Source: Salvator merianae
Lineage: Eukaryota > Chordata > Lepidosauria > Squamata > Teiidae
DNA length: 64,000 nt
NCBI GenBank assembly: GCA_003586115.2
Contig: QVOM02000101.1
Coordinates: 25,276,512 to 25,340,511 of the forward strand
Direction: 5' to 3'
In this document: positions 36,194 through 48,708 of the stretch, one piece after another
Layout: each line of letters opens with the position of its first letter
How positions within the stretch are numbered: the first letter of the stretch is position 1
Notes under the pieces: generated by a model
Told to the model about the DNA's origin: nothing
Databases searched by the model: none
The model's input: only the letters and a program-made list of their open reading frames with translations
Translations under genes and position numbers: made by a program

Positions 36194-36345
36194 GGACCTA
36201 TCCACACTTTGCCCTAGTGAGCATCCAAGACACTTGCTAGCAAAGTGCTCCCACACTTCACAGAGGTCTTCGTGACTGGGAGCAGCATATCGCCGATTGC
36301 AATCCCAATTAGCTGTGGAGCACAAATTAGGACTCCACAGCTTTA
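36194..36345. mobile_element. GGGC-element fragment
   Basis: The left terminus GGACCTATCCACACTTTG is followed by CTAGTGAGCATCC and a 'ctccacagctttaccag' tract, words also found in family-A copies at 17500 and 38760-38850. The other end is absent, so it is a truncated copy. Confidence 0.5.
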
Positions 36346-37714
36346 CCAGAAACTGATAGCCAACTCTTAAATGCCTGGAAATCTAAATAAATAGCTTAGT
36401 GTGATTTTCATTGGAAGTGGGAGATAACACTTGATATCTTACCATCCCATGACTAGCAAACACCACAGAAAAAGTTATGTCAAATTAAGATAAACTATAC
36501 AGATTTGTTCAGTTTGCATAGTTTATGCAGAGTTAATACAGAGGTTACAGCAGAAAAATTATTTGCTTTTAAGCATTGGGTTCAAACTACAGTGATTAAT
36601 GTCTAAGAAATGCATTATGCTAGTAGTTTGAAACACCATGTGGAGTGAATGTGTTTTTATGTAGGGGAGATGTAGTTTGTTATGTGAACCACCCTTGATA
36701 TGTAAGTGCAAATTATTATTATTACTATAACTATATCTGTGTCTACTATGTGTGCTTCAGATAATGAAAAACAAAATGCAAAATTGATCTACCAAAATGT
36801 TTTATAAGCTGCATTTTTTACTTACATTTTTAAAAGAAGTGGAATTTCTATCTCATTTGGTGCACCTTGGACAACAGTGGTTTAAGCAGTAGCTTCATTC
36901 ATTTGTTTGGTGAGTTGGTCCCCAATAGGGCTAATGTATGCTCTGTATTCATAATCTAAATGTTAATATCAAAAGTTTCATCCTTGTTTCTGCAATCAGT
37001 AGTTCCCTGCCTTCACTTCAGATCTCCACTACTGCTTATTACCCAAGTTTCCTGTCTTTATATTTAACTGTTTAGCTAATTATTACCATAGGACAGAAGA
37101 TAACTTCTGCTAAGAGATGTCCCAAGAGCACCTGAGAAAATGAGTCTGGAACTGGAATTATTGTATCTGAAAGCATCTATTAACTTGGAATTACTGTATT
37201 TGAAAACGCTTATCAATTTACTGTATACAACATCAGAGTTCCCAAGGAGCAACAATGTTAAAACAAAACAAAACAAAACAGTAAAACAATCCTATGAAAG
37301 AATGAAACAGAGGACTTACTGTATGACTTCTCCACAGTAATTCTGTAGTTTGTTCCAGTGTCCACATTCAACCACACATGGAACTGCAAGAGGTTTAGGC
37401 AAACAACACCTGGCATTATATTATCTTTCATTTCAACATCTAGGCAAACTATCCATTTAACACAGCTTACATCCCCTCCCCTCATGTGATCTTCTGAATA
37501 TGTTCCATATACCTGACTTCTGTTTGGCATTTGAGCTTACAGAATTTAACATGGAAAGTGTGAATGATCCTCTATGATGGTGGTGCTGAGGGAAATTTTA
37601 TTCAGTTCCTTCAGTTTAATATCAGAATGTTCAGCCTAAGTCATATTCTTAACTCATTGGAAATTAACTATAAAAGAATTAGATGGGAGCGTCTGACTAA
37701 AAAACAACAACAAT
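36346..37714. other. Unannotated sequence
   Basis: About 36680-36730 ('gtgaaccacccttgatatgtaag', then ATT units) is a possible L2-like tail. About 37140-37220 holds two tandem ~46-bp units sharing 'ctggaattattgtatctgaaa' style words. An AAAAC tract lies at 37261-37280. No gene was recognised. Confidence 0.4.
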
Positions 37715-37933
37715 CTTGCAAGCAATAATAACGTGGAATACTTTAGTTCATGCTGTACAGGAAACATTGGCAAGATCTGCACAGGACCTTCAGGTCACTC
37801 CGGCACCACACCAGAGGTGCACTGTCTGCACATCTCTGTGGGTGAAAAGTCCTTCTAGAGTTCAAGATATAGATGATCCTGCACCCTTAGAGCACTTTCC
37901 TGATGCGTACAAATGTAAAGTGCAAAAAGGCCC
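37715..37933. mobile_element. GGGC-element right-end fragment
   Basis: The right terminus GTAAAGTGCAAAAAGGCCC ends at 37933. The interior 'gcaagatctgcacaggacc' resembles family C. No matching left terminus was found; the given start is a guess. Confidence 0.45.
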
Positions 37934-38459
37934 TAAGATAGATGCTCAGATATGCTTTTTTGTACCTACAGAAACAATACAGGTGTAGAAACAAATTGGA
38001 GTAATGGTAGGCATGGAACTTGCTACTAGGACTCAGCTCTTATCCAGATATACAGGAGAGCTTTCTGTTGCAGAGCTTTCTGTGTACTTTTCTTTCAAGA
38101 GAGCAAGATGTTACTCTGGTTCCAAGAAAATAAGATCAATAAAAAAGGTGATAACTGTCTTTAGAAACTTGAAAGGATGTCACAGAGGAAAGGACTGTGA
38201 ATTGGTCACTTATTGTCATAGAATGCAGGACTTGCATTAATGACCTTAAGTTGCAACAATACATACAGATTTGGTTAAGGATCAGGGAAACAACAATAAT
38301 AGTTCCTCACAGAGCAAAATCCAACAGTGGACATGATTATATAGAAAAATAGCGGCCATTCTCACACTGGTATTGTTCAAGGAGAGATGTTTTTATTTTG
38401 TTTTCCCCTTGGTATAGGCTGTTGAACTTGATGCCCTAAATGGCCATTTTCCATCTGTG
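37934..38459. other. Unannotated sequence
   Basis: Nothing was recognised. Confidence 0.35.
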
Positions 38460-38868
38460 TGGCCATATCCACATGATGCATCCTGTTCTAAGTTGGAACA
38501 GACCCTGCAGTGTGAAAACCATTCACACTGCAAGGCCTTAGACCATACTGGCAGCAGGTTACCAGTATTCACAGTGTGAATGCTGGTGGCCTGCACTATG
38601 ACAGTGGCTGGGAAACTTCTGGCCTCTGCCATGGTGATCAGGAACATAGCATGACTGTGCATCTGTGCCACACCACTCTGTGTTCACACACCCAGAAGAA
38701 GGTGTAAACAAAATGTATCGGGAGCAGTCCAACAATTTTGTGCTCCACAGCAAGTACTGATTGGGAGCAGCTGTAATCTGCTCCTAATTACGAGGGCCTC
38801 CACATGGTGCAGAAGCACTGCACTAGTAAGTGTCCCAACACTCACCAGTGTAAAACGTGAACAGGCCC
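38460..38868. mobile_element. GGGC element (family A)
   Basis: The left terminus TGGCCATATCCACATG is diverged; the right terminus is clear, ACGTGAACAGGCCC. The interior shares TTCTAAGTTGGAACAGA with the nested family-A element at 17458-18439 and 'ctatgacagtggctggga' and 'ccatggtgatca' with 1615-1893. About 410 bp. No clean TSD. Confidence 0.65.
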
Positions 38869-38898
38869 TGGGTTTGACTAACCCTAATATGGACTAAG

Positions 38899-39313
38899 GG
38901 GCCTCTGCATGTTGGGTGGGTCATGCAGGCCCAGCCTCAGTTGCTCAGCCCTCAAACCTGGCACCCAGAATCCAAAGGCCAAGAACAAAAGTTTTGGTGG
39001 TAGTGGTGGGGATATTGACTTCCACTGCCATTTCCAGTATTGCTTCCTGGTGTGTCACCAAAACAGGTCCGTCATCATATTCTAGCCTATGGTCCTAAAT
39101 AAGAGCCTGGTCCTCTGGTAGTCTTCATTGTCAAGGTCTGTCACTGGACTGCATAGAGCACCATGTTGGTGCCCAGTTCTGGTCCATAGCTTTGTCCAAT
39201 GCTGATGAAGTGTACCAGTAGAGGATGGAGCCTGTTCTGTCCATCACTAGATGCAGAAGACAGTCCCCTGGATCCCTCTATGGATCACCTCAATGGTAAG
39301 TGCAAAAATGGTC
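38899..39313. mobile_element. GGGC element (family C-like)
   Basis: The left terminus GGGCCTCTGCATGTTGG is diverged; the right terminus is GGTAAGTGCAAAAATGGTC. The interior includes AGTTCTGGTCC and 'gatggagcctgttctgtcc'. Size and ends match the 23049-23462 copy. No clean TSD. Confidence 0.5.
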
Positions 39314-39405
39314 TCTGTCTTGATAGAAAGCTTGCAACATTCACTTTACATGCTTGATGTATGCATAAATCTTCAAGGTGCTCCAATGAAGACAAATAAA
39401 AGAAA

Positions 39406-39530
39406 GGAGAGGAGAGGAGAGGAGAGGAGAGGAGAGGGGAGGGGAGGGGAGGGAAGGAAGGAAGGAAGGAAGGAAGGAAGGAAGGAAGGAAGGAAGGAAG
39501 GAAGGAAGGAAGGAAGGAAGGAAGGAAGGA
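39406..39530. repeat. Compound (GGAGA)n-(GGGGA)n-(GGAA)n microsatellite
   Basis: Pentamers GAGAG-type to about 39450, then GGAA units to 39530. Pro/Ser/Leu and Lys/Glu/Gly frames through it are artefacts. Confidence 0.97.
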
Positions 39531-40929
39531 ATCTTGTATGGATCAGGGTTGCAGCACATTCAATAGGGGGGAGGGAATATCTGGAACAATGCAGAAAATG
39601 TAGGAAATGAAGTGCTTGCAACAATTATCACTTTACTTAAGAAAAAGAAACTATGTAAATTGAAAGAATCACTTCTTGGGTTCCTATCAAGACAAATGTA
39701 TCTATATGGAAATCACTACCATTTGTTGGGAAGACGGATGCTTGAAATCTACCTATTTTGCCTTTGAGCAGTGCTGTCTCTGGTTTGAAGTGATGGGTGC
39801 AGGAACAAACAGGATTTAGGAGACAAGCTATAAGAAAAAGGAACAGTTAAACTGAATGTTTAAATAATATTTTTGGGAAAACAAAAATGTTTCATTGAAA
39901 TAAGCATAGTATTTATCAAACAGAACATGGTTTTCTATTTAAAGTATAAAATTGTAGCTATTCCAAATAACAGCACAGCACTTATTTTCTAGATAACATA
40001 GAATTTACTTTGTTACAGAACTGTACATTAATTGAGTAGAGGACAAGTCAGCACTGTGTTTTAACTGGTTCACGGAACATAAGCTTGTCCATCAGTTAGC
40101 TGGACTGTTTTTCCTAATGTATCCATCAATTTAAAAACTCAATACTGAGATCATTTTATTTCCCCAAGGGTTCTTATCACAGACTCCCAGTTAATAGAGA
40201 ACTTGCTGTTTTCTGGTTTTTCTTTCCTGAAGAAGTTCCTTGCAACCTTAGAGAATATATTAATAATAGATTAGTTCTTTTTCTTTTTTGCCTGTATATT
40301 TCAAATCTTACAGTTTGAGTCATGTTCCCTTTCTCTTACCCTGTAGAGAATGTCTTGTAGTCAAAAACCCCCACAAGTTTAAAAATAAAGGGGAAAAAAA
40401 GGAAGAAAAACAAAATACAGGTGTATTCAAAACTTTTCTAGGACCATTTTATAGTAATGCATGGAAATAAAATTTGCTCCGTTAGGAATGGAGAAGAATT
40501 CATTTGATAGAAAACTGACCTAATTAGCAGGATGCAGATCTAAATCAGAGTGGAAATAGTAATATATGTAAAAATAGAGTTGTGGCTAGAGTCTATAGCC
40601 AGATGCTGGAAAAATAGAGTTCAAATAGCTACATGACCATGGAACTTCACAACATGACTTCTTAACCTATTCTGTTTCACAGGGCTGCAAGGAGAATAAA
40701 ATACAACAAACTCAAATGTTCATCACCTGAGGCTCTGAGACAGGAAGGCAGTATAGAGATACAAAAATAAAATAAACACCCATAGTATCAAAATACGAGA
40801 AAATAAATATGAGAAAATATTCGTAGATCAGTATACTAGAAGGATGTACTGAAAGCAAAATACATTGAAAAGCATTCAAAATATGTTCTTGTAGAATGAA
40901 TACATTGTTCCTGGGAAAAGGTGTATAAT
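39531..40929. other. Unannotated sequence
   Basis: About 40690-40785 ('gaggctctgagacaggaaggcagtatagagat', then AAATAAAATAAA) is a possible L2-like tail. No gene was recognised. Confidence 0.4.
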
Positions 40930-41366
40930 GTTAGCCCACCTCTTCTTTAACCAGCTATTTAACAATATTCAAGAATTATTGCTTGCTTGCAAGATGGCAG
41001 GACAGCAGTTTGGGACAAGTGGTGGCAATTACTGGTGTGAACACTTGCTCCTGTAAAGACACAACCTGTACATCCAGCTATTTTGATGATGCAAAATACC
41101 TGGCAGTGCATGACCACCACCCTGCACACATGCACGGCCACTGTTTTAGGCACTATTTGCCCACACGTGCACAGCAGTCATTCTTAAGATGGCAGATCAC
41201 CCAAGCAGGCATCCAGACAAGGAAGTGCTCTCACTTTTTACTTAGGTTGGGAGTTGATGTACCTGCAAAACCATTATTGCAGGATATCATCCCAATATCC
41301 CAGGGCAATATTGGGATTGCCATGTAGCCCAGGCATAATCCTGGGTTTTACACCTTATCTGGATGC
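40930..41366. repeat. Family-J repeat, second copy
   Basis: Shares with 13084-13600 the order of a 'tgatgcaaaatacctggcagtgcatgaccacc' block, 'cacatgca', 'ggcactatttgcccacac' and a right end of ATCTGGATGCAGAC. A small hairpin of CCCAATAT and ATATTGGG lies at about 41290-41315. Termini are unresolved. The 114-codon frame here is not recognised as a protein. Confidence 0.5.
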
Positions 41367-42651
41367 AGACTAAATTTTAGCTATTTGTTGGGAATTCTTT
41401 TTAATCTTCAAAAAATTGAGCACATGTCAAATTGGCATAAATGGAAACAGATTAAGCATTTCTACTATTTCATACAATGTTCCTCAAATATTTATGCTAA
41501 GATTTTGTAATCATTTTAATTTAAAATTCTTTAGATGTTTTATGCTAGATTTTTGAGATAAACATTTTTGAAGAAATATTTGCAGTTTTACTTGCTTGCC
41601 TTACCTTATTCATATGCAATTACTAAATATTCTTTGCTTTGTTTTTATTAGTTTCATATGAGCTTTCCTTTGCTGTCCTCACTGATACTCTTTTGCTCTT
41701 GCTGTAAATAAGGGCTATGTTGAAACTTCATCACTGTATGTGAACATATTTTGACTATAATGTGTGAAATCAGTTAGACTCTTAGCTAATTTATACAATA
41801 TGTTTTGTTTGCAATCTCCAGATTCATTCTTTTTGGGGGGGTGGGGCAGGAAAAACAAGCTAGGTGTGAAGGATTTTTGTTGTTGTTGTTTTCTTTAATC
41901 CTTTAAAAATGCACATGTGCTGAAAAAATATTCATAACAAAAATTAGCCTTTGTTTCTGAATATGAATAGTCCAGACCTCTTCAATAATAAGTGGGACCA
42001 GAAACCATTAGAAGAAAAGCAGAAGGTCTCCACGATAACAAAACAAAAACAAAAACATAAACTATTAATATTCTTTCAGTCTGTTATGAATGAATGGAGA
42101 GATACAGGAGAATCTTCATATAATATGATAGATGCTTTTCAAAATATTAACAAGGAATAATATATACAGTGATGGAATTTCAAGGACACAAGATAAGAGA
42201 TGAAGTAGAAAACCTCCCAAACTGAAATACAAATATATATGGTGATTCCAGATGTGTCCCCACTCTTGTGGTGGGAGCTACCTGGGAACAGGTGGTTCCA
42301 CTAGAGTGCCCTCCCCATAGTGACACCAGGTGCTTCCATGGTTCTATTTGCACATGTGAATTCCTGTCCTTCATGTTGTTCCATCCTTGCCTCTCCAGCT
42401 GCTTGCAGAGACATTGAATATTCTGAAGAGTGTCTGATGCCACCAAAAATGGATATTCAGCACGCCAGGCAGGCCACAGAGGTTTTTTATAGTGCAAGTA
42501 GAGCCACAACCTCAGCCTGGAAAGGTACTCTGTAAGAAATGTAGTAAGAAATACTAAGATGAACTTCATGGAATTCCAGTTGAAGTCAATATGCAACAGT
42601 GGCTCGCAAAACACTTCCACAGGAGCAGGAGGGGCAAAACTGTAACTGGAA
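41367..42651. other. Unannotated sequence
   Basis: A TTG tract lies at 41877-41892. The 161-codon minus-strand frame at 42180-42665 has no recognised domain. Confidence 0.4.
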
Positions 42652-43242
42652 GGGCCTTTTTGCACTTAGCGAGTGGAACGTTCCTGTCCATTCGCTGGAA
42701 CGGAGGCTTCACACTGCCGCGGGCGCGCGCCTCACCTGATCCGAACCACATCATACCTGATTCGTACCTGAACCTGGGTAAGGCCAGACAAGTAAAAGCT
42801 TGTCTTCATTCCGACTTGCATGATGGAGTGGAGATCAGGGTAGGTGCTTTTGCACTCCCGTCCGCGTTTGAAATGGCGGCGGGGCAGGGTTGGCGCGGCT
42901 GCGCATGCGTGGTCCGGTGCTTCATACCCCAGTCCAGTGCTTCATACCCCGGTCCAGTGCTTCATACCCCGGTCCGGTGCTTCGTGCCTGGGATAGCCCT
43001 TTGGGCATGGCAGCCTAGCTGCCGTTGCGAAGCCGTAAGGAACCCTCTGGTTATGAAGCGGAGCTCGATGGTATGGAGTGCGGTACCTAACTAGTGGCTG
43101 CCATCCGCACTGTTCCCTCTGCTGGTCGGCTTTGGGTCCATTCCTGTGGCTGGGAGTGCGAATGGCAGCCAGCGTTCTCCAACCTCTCCGGTCCGAAGCC
43201 AACTACTGGGAACGATCTACCGAGCTCAGTGCGAACAGGCCC
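42652..43242. mobile_element. GGGC element (family B), 3-bp TSD GAA
   Basis: Left terminus GGGCCTTTTTGCACTTAG; right terminus CTCAGTGCGAACAGGCCC. GAA flanks both sides (42649-42651 and 43243-43245). Co-linear with 17793-18360: GGAACGTTCCTGTCC, GAACGGAGGCTTCACACT, CACCTGATCC, GGTAGGTGCTTTTGCAC, AAATGGCGGC and CTGCTGGTCGGCTT. It keeps more CpG than the older copy. A 4-unit tandem array sits inside. The 167- and 107-codon frames are artefacts of its GC content. Confidence 0.88.
42911..42990. repeat. 20-bp tandem repeat, four units, inside the family-B element
   Basis: Unit GGTCCGGTGCTTCATACCCC at 42911, 42931, 42951 and 42971, with the last unit diverged after GCTTC. The sister element has a single equivalent (near 18050-18075), so the array arose in this copy. 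Confidence 0.93.
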
Positions 43243-43245
43243 GAA

Positions 43246-44770
43246 GTCTCCCTTAGTGAACCACATTTTGATCCACTGAAGATCAAAACACACAGTTCAG
43301 GGGGATCAAGGGGTGTCTCCTTATTGAATCTTTACCACTTCCTGCAATGGATGTTTGTTGTGTGCTACTGTTGGAGCAGTATTTTTCAAAAGAAATATTG
43401 AGAAGTATTTCTCCTCAGTCTGGTTTTGTTACTTAATATATTGAAAGAGTTCCCCTCCCCTACTTGTACACTGACAAATCCATGGTAATTTGTTAGGTGT
43501 AAAGATTGCATTCCTATTATTGGCAATAATCTATATCTACAAAATGCATTTTTCACTATAGGGATTTAAAGCTAGCTGCCACCATTATCTCTTTGTTCTA
43601 AATATTATTAACTTTGTCTATTAACTTTGCCTACTAAATATTACAGAGGTGCATTTGAACTAGTAAATTTTGGAAATGGCTATTCAAATACAGTAATCTG
43701 AATACTGTTGACTCATAGATGTCAAAAATATTATTTTAATTTAGACATCAAGTCTGGTAAATAACAATAACACATTTGCTAAATAACACATTTAATTTCT
43801 CTCTGTTTCTAAAGTCAAACAAGATCTACTCCACTTTACAAAGAGTAAATAAAGTACACTCATCCAACACTGTTAAGGCACACTGATTTTGATGAGAATT
43901 AATCAAATACTTCAGATCAGCAAAACATGTGTAAATGGATTCGGCTGTGGCATACTTTTTTACATAGGTTTTTCTTATCTGCTTTTATAGGGGCCTGTAT
44001 TACAGAATTATTGGTCAAGTTGTTAGTGCTACCTATCCTTGTAATTTTTGGCATTGAATAGAAATAAATGAGTTGTACATTGGCTCAGCTGGGAAATGAT
44101 GGTTGCCAAGATACTCATGGTGCAAAGGTGAAACTGTAAAAGTTAGTTGTAGGAAAATAAATGCCAAATATGACCACTACAATTCACCACTACAATAACT
44201 TTGCAAGGCAGTTTCACCCTTGGATTATTTTTTATTGGATATGAGAATGAGGTTTGTAAATGATTCTATTATGATGCCCCTATCCATATTTTGTACTTTA
44301 AGGGACACCTCAAATTCAGTTGAAATATTTATCAACTAGGAGGAAGGAAGGAAGGAAGTGTAGCCATGAGACATTATTATATACAAATGGATATGGATCC
44401 TATGAAATATAACTATAAGGATTTCAAATACAGAGAATCTGACCAGAATCCCTGGACTCTGTAGAAACTGATTTTCTCTGCTTAACTCTTGAATACGTTA
44501 ACCTGGCGGCTCAGAGAAGCTCAGGAAATTATGCATTAATAGTTAACAAAAGGTTGGGCAACTATTTGGTGATCAACTAATCCATTGTTCAAACTTACAC
44601 CTTGAGAACTTCTCATTAAGAATGTAAATAGCAACATTTAAGCTAATCAACCAGAGTAGTTATCTGTCTATCTGTCTACGTGAAAAAGCACATGTTTGCT
44701 CTGCTAAAATAAGTTTCCTCCTTTTTCTATTTGGGAAAAATAATATAAAAAGTTCAGGTTTTTACTATTA
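43246..44770. other. Unannotated sequence
   Basis: No gene or repeat family was recognised. Confidence 0.4.
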
Positions 44771-45600
44771 GGAAGTGAAGTGAAGTGAAGGGAAGTGAAG
44801 TGAAGTTAAGTGAAGTGAAGTGAAGTGAAGTGAAGTGAAGTGAAGTGAAGTGAAGTGAAGTGAAGTGAAGTGAAGTGAAGTGAAGTGAAGTGAAGTGAAG
44901 TGAAGTGAAGTGAAGTGAAGTGAAGTGAAGTGAAGTGAAGTGAAGTGAAGTGAAGTGAAGTGAAGTGAAGTGAAGTGAAGTGAAGTGAAGTGAAGTGAAG
45001 TGAAGTGAAGTGAAGTGAAGTGAAGTGAAGTGAAGTGAAGTGAAGTGAAGTGAAGTGAAGTGAAGTGAAGTGAAGTGAAGTGAAGTGAAGTGAAGTGAAG
45101 TGAAGTGAAGTGAAGTGAAGTGAAGTGAAGTGAAGTGAAGTGAAGTGAAGTGAAGTGAAGTGAAGTGAAGTGAAGTGAAGTGAAGTGAAGTGAAGTGAAG
45201 TGAAGTGAAGTGAAGTGAAGTGAAGTGAAGTGAAGTGAAGTGAAGTGAAGTGAAGTGAAGTGAAGTGAAGTGAAGTGAAGTGAAGTGAAGTGAAGTGAAG
45301 TGAAGTGAAGTGAAGTGAAGTGAAGTGAAGTGAAGTGAAGTGAAGTGAAGTGAAGTGAAGTGAAGTGAAGTGAAGTGAAGTGAAGTGAAGTGAAGTGAAG
45401 TGAAGTGAAGTGAAGTGAAGTGAAGTGAAGTGAAGTGAAGTGAAGTGAAGTGAAGTGAAGTGAAGTGAAGTGAAGTGAAGTGAAGTGAAGTGAAGTGAAG
45501 TGAAGTGAAGTGAAGTGAAGTGAAGTGAAGTGAAGTGAAGTGAAGTGAAGTGAAGTGAAGTGAAGTGAAGTGAAGTGAAGTGAAGTGAAGTGAAGTTAAG
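44771..45600. repeat. Long (TGAAG)n pentanucleotide array
   Basis: About 165 units, essentially perfect from about 44816 to 45594. Variants (GGGAAG, TTAAG) occur only at the two edges. The minus-strand frame of 282 codons (LHFTS repeated) is the translation of the array, not a gene: 5 bp times 3 frames gives an open pentapeptide repeat automatically. Confidence 0.99.
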
Positions 45601-46446
45601 AAAAGTTAGGAGAAGAGAGGAGTTAGCAGGAGCTGAGGATGGCGGAGAAGACATTATGGAGCAGGAGAAGAAGAAAGCATCTCAGCGCTATTTTTCACTG
45701 CTTGCAGTTTCCTTTATTTTCCTTTCTTTTTGAGCTGATTTCACTAAAGAGGGATTCCATATCTCTCTCTATGCCCCTTGGCAAAAGAGCTGTTTTTGCT
45801 TCTAAAGGAGTAAGGGTTGTGGAGCCGTGTCTACATCCCATTCTCTGATTTTTAATGCATTTTTGCCTGCAAGAGACCCATGCATCTTTTCCCCCAGATT
45901 GTCCTTTTTGCCATAATGAAGTTTCATCTGGAGAAGACCACAGATGGTGAGAGTCATCCCTTAGTGCTGAGGACATTCTTTAGTCTTCATTGCTAGCTTC
46001 TTCTAGACTATCTCTCTCTTTCTCTCCGCCCCCCCCGCCTTCTACCTCTTTTACACACACTAAATAGGTCTCCTTACTTAGTTTGGAGCCAAGCCTTTTC
46101 CTTTTTGCTTTCCAAATGCCAAACTACCTATCCTACCTATGAAACAGGCTGATTCTAACAAATTACTTTGTTTATGGCTATTTCTTTGGATTTCAATCTT
46201 TTTTTGCTGGGTTATAATAAAAGATGCACCATTCTTTTCAAGGACTACCTCCCCTTTATTTGCATTTCCTATGTCAATTTAGCGTTATTAAAACCAGAAC
46301 CAAAATATCGATCCCTACAAAGGTCTAATATCTGGGCAGAAGCTAATTTCCCCAAAATATCTTCCCAGAGCTCGGCCTTTAACAGAAGGAAGGAAGGAGG
46401 GAAGGAAGGAAGTTGAAAATATGCATCTTTCATCATGTTCATGCAC
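45601..46446. other. Unannotated sequence
   Basis: A GGAA tract lies at about 46386-46412. No gene was recognised. Confidence 0.4.
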
Positions 46447-46510
46447 TTAACCGCTTTGAGTCAGCTTCGGCCGAGAAAAGCAGGGTATAAAAACCAAGTT
46501 CTTCTTCTTA
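46447..46510 (+). mobile_element. 3' end of a tRNA-SINE (as at 12328-12562)
   Basis: 'aaccgctttgagtcagcttcgg', then 'gagaaaagcagggtataaa' and a short CTT tail. This is the same tail as on the minus strand at 12385-12445. Severely 5'-truncated. Confidence 0.7.
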
Positions 46511-47662
46511 CTAAAATATGGAAGTCTGTAGAAATGAAAATCTGTACAAGTGCAATTTCACTTGATTGATTTATTCCCCACATCCAATAAAATAGCATGA
46601 TTGGAGGTAAAGTAGAGTTTTGTCTGCCCAAATTAGCTGTCAGGCAAGTGTTGACCTCACATTTTGGCCGGGAAGCATTGGTTTCAAACAAGATATTACT
46701 TTTTTGTATGATTCTAAGGTTTCATCAGCACATCCCTTGAAAGGGAGGGGCAAGTGGATTGGGAGGCATGGGAGCCAGATTAAGTTGCAAGCAAATAGTG
46801 TTCACCCCATCAAAACTCTTGGAAGAAAGTGGAAGCCTGCTACAGCAGTGAGAATTCTGTCTAGGTGTTACCTCAGAGTGCCAGAAATCATGGCAGCAGT
46901 TGGCCTCTGAGAGGCAAGCCCAAGCAAAAATTATGCCCATTGAGTGCATCCTCCCCCTGTGCCTCCTCATAGAGGAGGGAAGGTAAATCCCCTGGTTAGA
47001 CTGTTGTAAGGGAAGTACCAACAGGGCACTTGGTGAGTTGGGAGCTATAGCTGCTCAGGGACTGGAACCATTTGCTGCTTCACCTCCTGGTTGTCCCAGG
47101 ACCACATTGAGCTCCCCTCTGCAAGGCTGTTTCCTCATGGTGTGCATTACGGGTGCAGTATGACTCAGCTGGCAGCAAGAGGGCAAGGGCTATCCATACT
47201 GCGGCAGCCAAGCCTGCCAGGCAACTTTGGAGGATGCCAACCAGGGCTTTTTTTATCCAGGAACATAGAAGCAGCACACTTCCAGAGCTACTTCTGGGAA
47301 CTCAGAAAAATGGTACCAAATTCCACATGGTGAGGTTGATTGACTCAGCCACTCAGTATCATCACCTCATGAGTGGCTGGTTTGATCTATCGCTGGGGAA
47401 CACGTTGGAGATTGCTTCACAGCAGTCACCTGTTAGAGCAGCTTCAGCAACATTTTTCCCCTGGGGCCAGCATTAATGCCACAATCTATGTGGACAAAAC
47501 AGTCTACTGTGAGGCGTGGCCTCCTGGAAGATCCTGTCTGTAATGCAGACAAGTCATTCCATTCAGACTGCTGGCATGAATGCAGCTGACTTTTTTGGAC
47601 ACTATTCTCTGTCAGAATGACTATTAAGAATTTATTAAGAATCTATTAAACTCAGTATCTGC
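46511..47662. other. Unannotated sequence
   Basis: No terminus or domain was recognised; frames of 60-107 codons on both strands look random. Confidence 0.35.
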
Positions 47663-47869
47663 TCACATGTAGAAAAATGAATACCTTAAAAGGACTTTAG
47701 AGAAAGTAGTATGTGGTCCTTGTGTTGTTATTCCATCTCTAATTCACATTTTATAACCTAGAATGTTATTGAGAGGGGGAGGGGCATAATGGCATGTGAA
47801 CAATCCCACCTCCAAACAGTCACCTTAGAGGGTTTTTGTTTGTTTTCTACTGCATGCAAATTCAGCTTT
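47663..47869. mobile_element. MITE, copy of 12846-13083
   Basis: Shares with that element 'cctagaatgttattgagaggggg', 'acaatcccacctcc' and a right end GCATGCAAATTCAGC. The left end (near ATCTGCTCACATG) is worn, and no TSD was found. Confidence 0.55.
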
Positions 47870-48238
47870 ACATTCAAGAGGTGCAGAAGAAAGGGATTTT
47901 TTAATACCACCAAACTCTTCAACTTTATTTTTATAATACTACAGATATTTTGACTGGAGACAGAACTATACTTTCCTTAAGTACAAACTAAATTAAATTA
48001 AAACTAAAATACACATGGCTTCAAATTCAATTATTGGTTCTTTCTGGCAGAGCAGACCATTGGAGGTCATGATTTCTAGACTTTATCAGAAGCCTAAAAG
48101 AAAAAAAGGGTGCAAGCAGGCAGAATTGGAAGGTCTCAATGGTTTCACCAAATTGTAGTTTCGTGTACAATGACTGAAACACAAATTCTAAATGAGGAAT
48201 CCACTTCTGGGTCAGAAGAAAATTTATTTATACTCTAA
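47870..48238. other. Unannotated sequence
   Basis: Nothing was recognised. Confidence 0.35.
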
Positions 48239-48708
48239 GGCCTTTTCTGCACTTACCTGTCCATGGTCAGAACAAGTGGGTCTGGAGTAGCTAGGCCATT
48301 ACAGAAAATATGCTCTGGAACAGTATCATCTGCATGACAGTGCTGTCCGGGCCAGCTCCTGCCAGAATCTTGAAGTTCATGTAACTTCAAGGCCAGGGTC
48401 TAAGTACTCTGAGGAGACACATTTCAACAGTGCACTTTGGCACACCACCAAAATGTGTCCCTCACTAGTTGTGAGCACAGAAGATGTGCCTTCTGTATGC
48501 CTCCCATGTTCTGGACCAGAACCTGTTGGTCCACTGGTAGACCAGGTCTACCAGCAATCACAGTCAGGATCATGCTCCATCCTGTGCACACAGAACATGC
48601 CACTGAGGACAGGGCCTCATAGAGCCACACTGGTGTGAAGACTGATGAGTCCCAGAAGCTGACTATGCGAGCTTCTATTCTGGACTTAGGATAAGTGCAG
48701 AAAAGGCC
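48239..48708. mobile_element. GGGC element (family C), well-preserved termini
   Basis: Left terminus GGCCTTTTCTGCACTTACC; right terminus GGATAAGTGCAGAAAAGGCC. They match over 19 bases with one difference. The interior has a hairpin of CCACTGGTAGACC and GGTCTACCAGC near 48530-48560, also seen in the 10599 and 56570 copies. The flanks TAA and TGC do not match, so the TSD is lost. Confidence 0.75.

Noticed and set aside
42911..42990. Direct repeats as a CRISPR array
   Set aside because: Units abut without spacers and the context is a vertebrate transposon.
42591..43094. 167-codon plus-strand frame with Ala/Arg/Pro-rich sequence
   Set aside because: It starts outside and runs into a GC-rich MITE (TSD GAA); the C-rich translation includes the 20-bp tandem array.
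44806..45654. 282-codon minus-strand frame with LHFTS repeats
   Set aside because: It is the forced translation of a TGAAG microsatellite; a 5-bp repeat without a stop is open in every frame of that strand.
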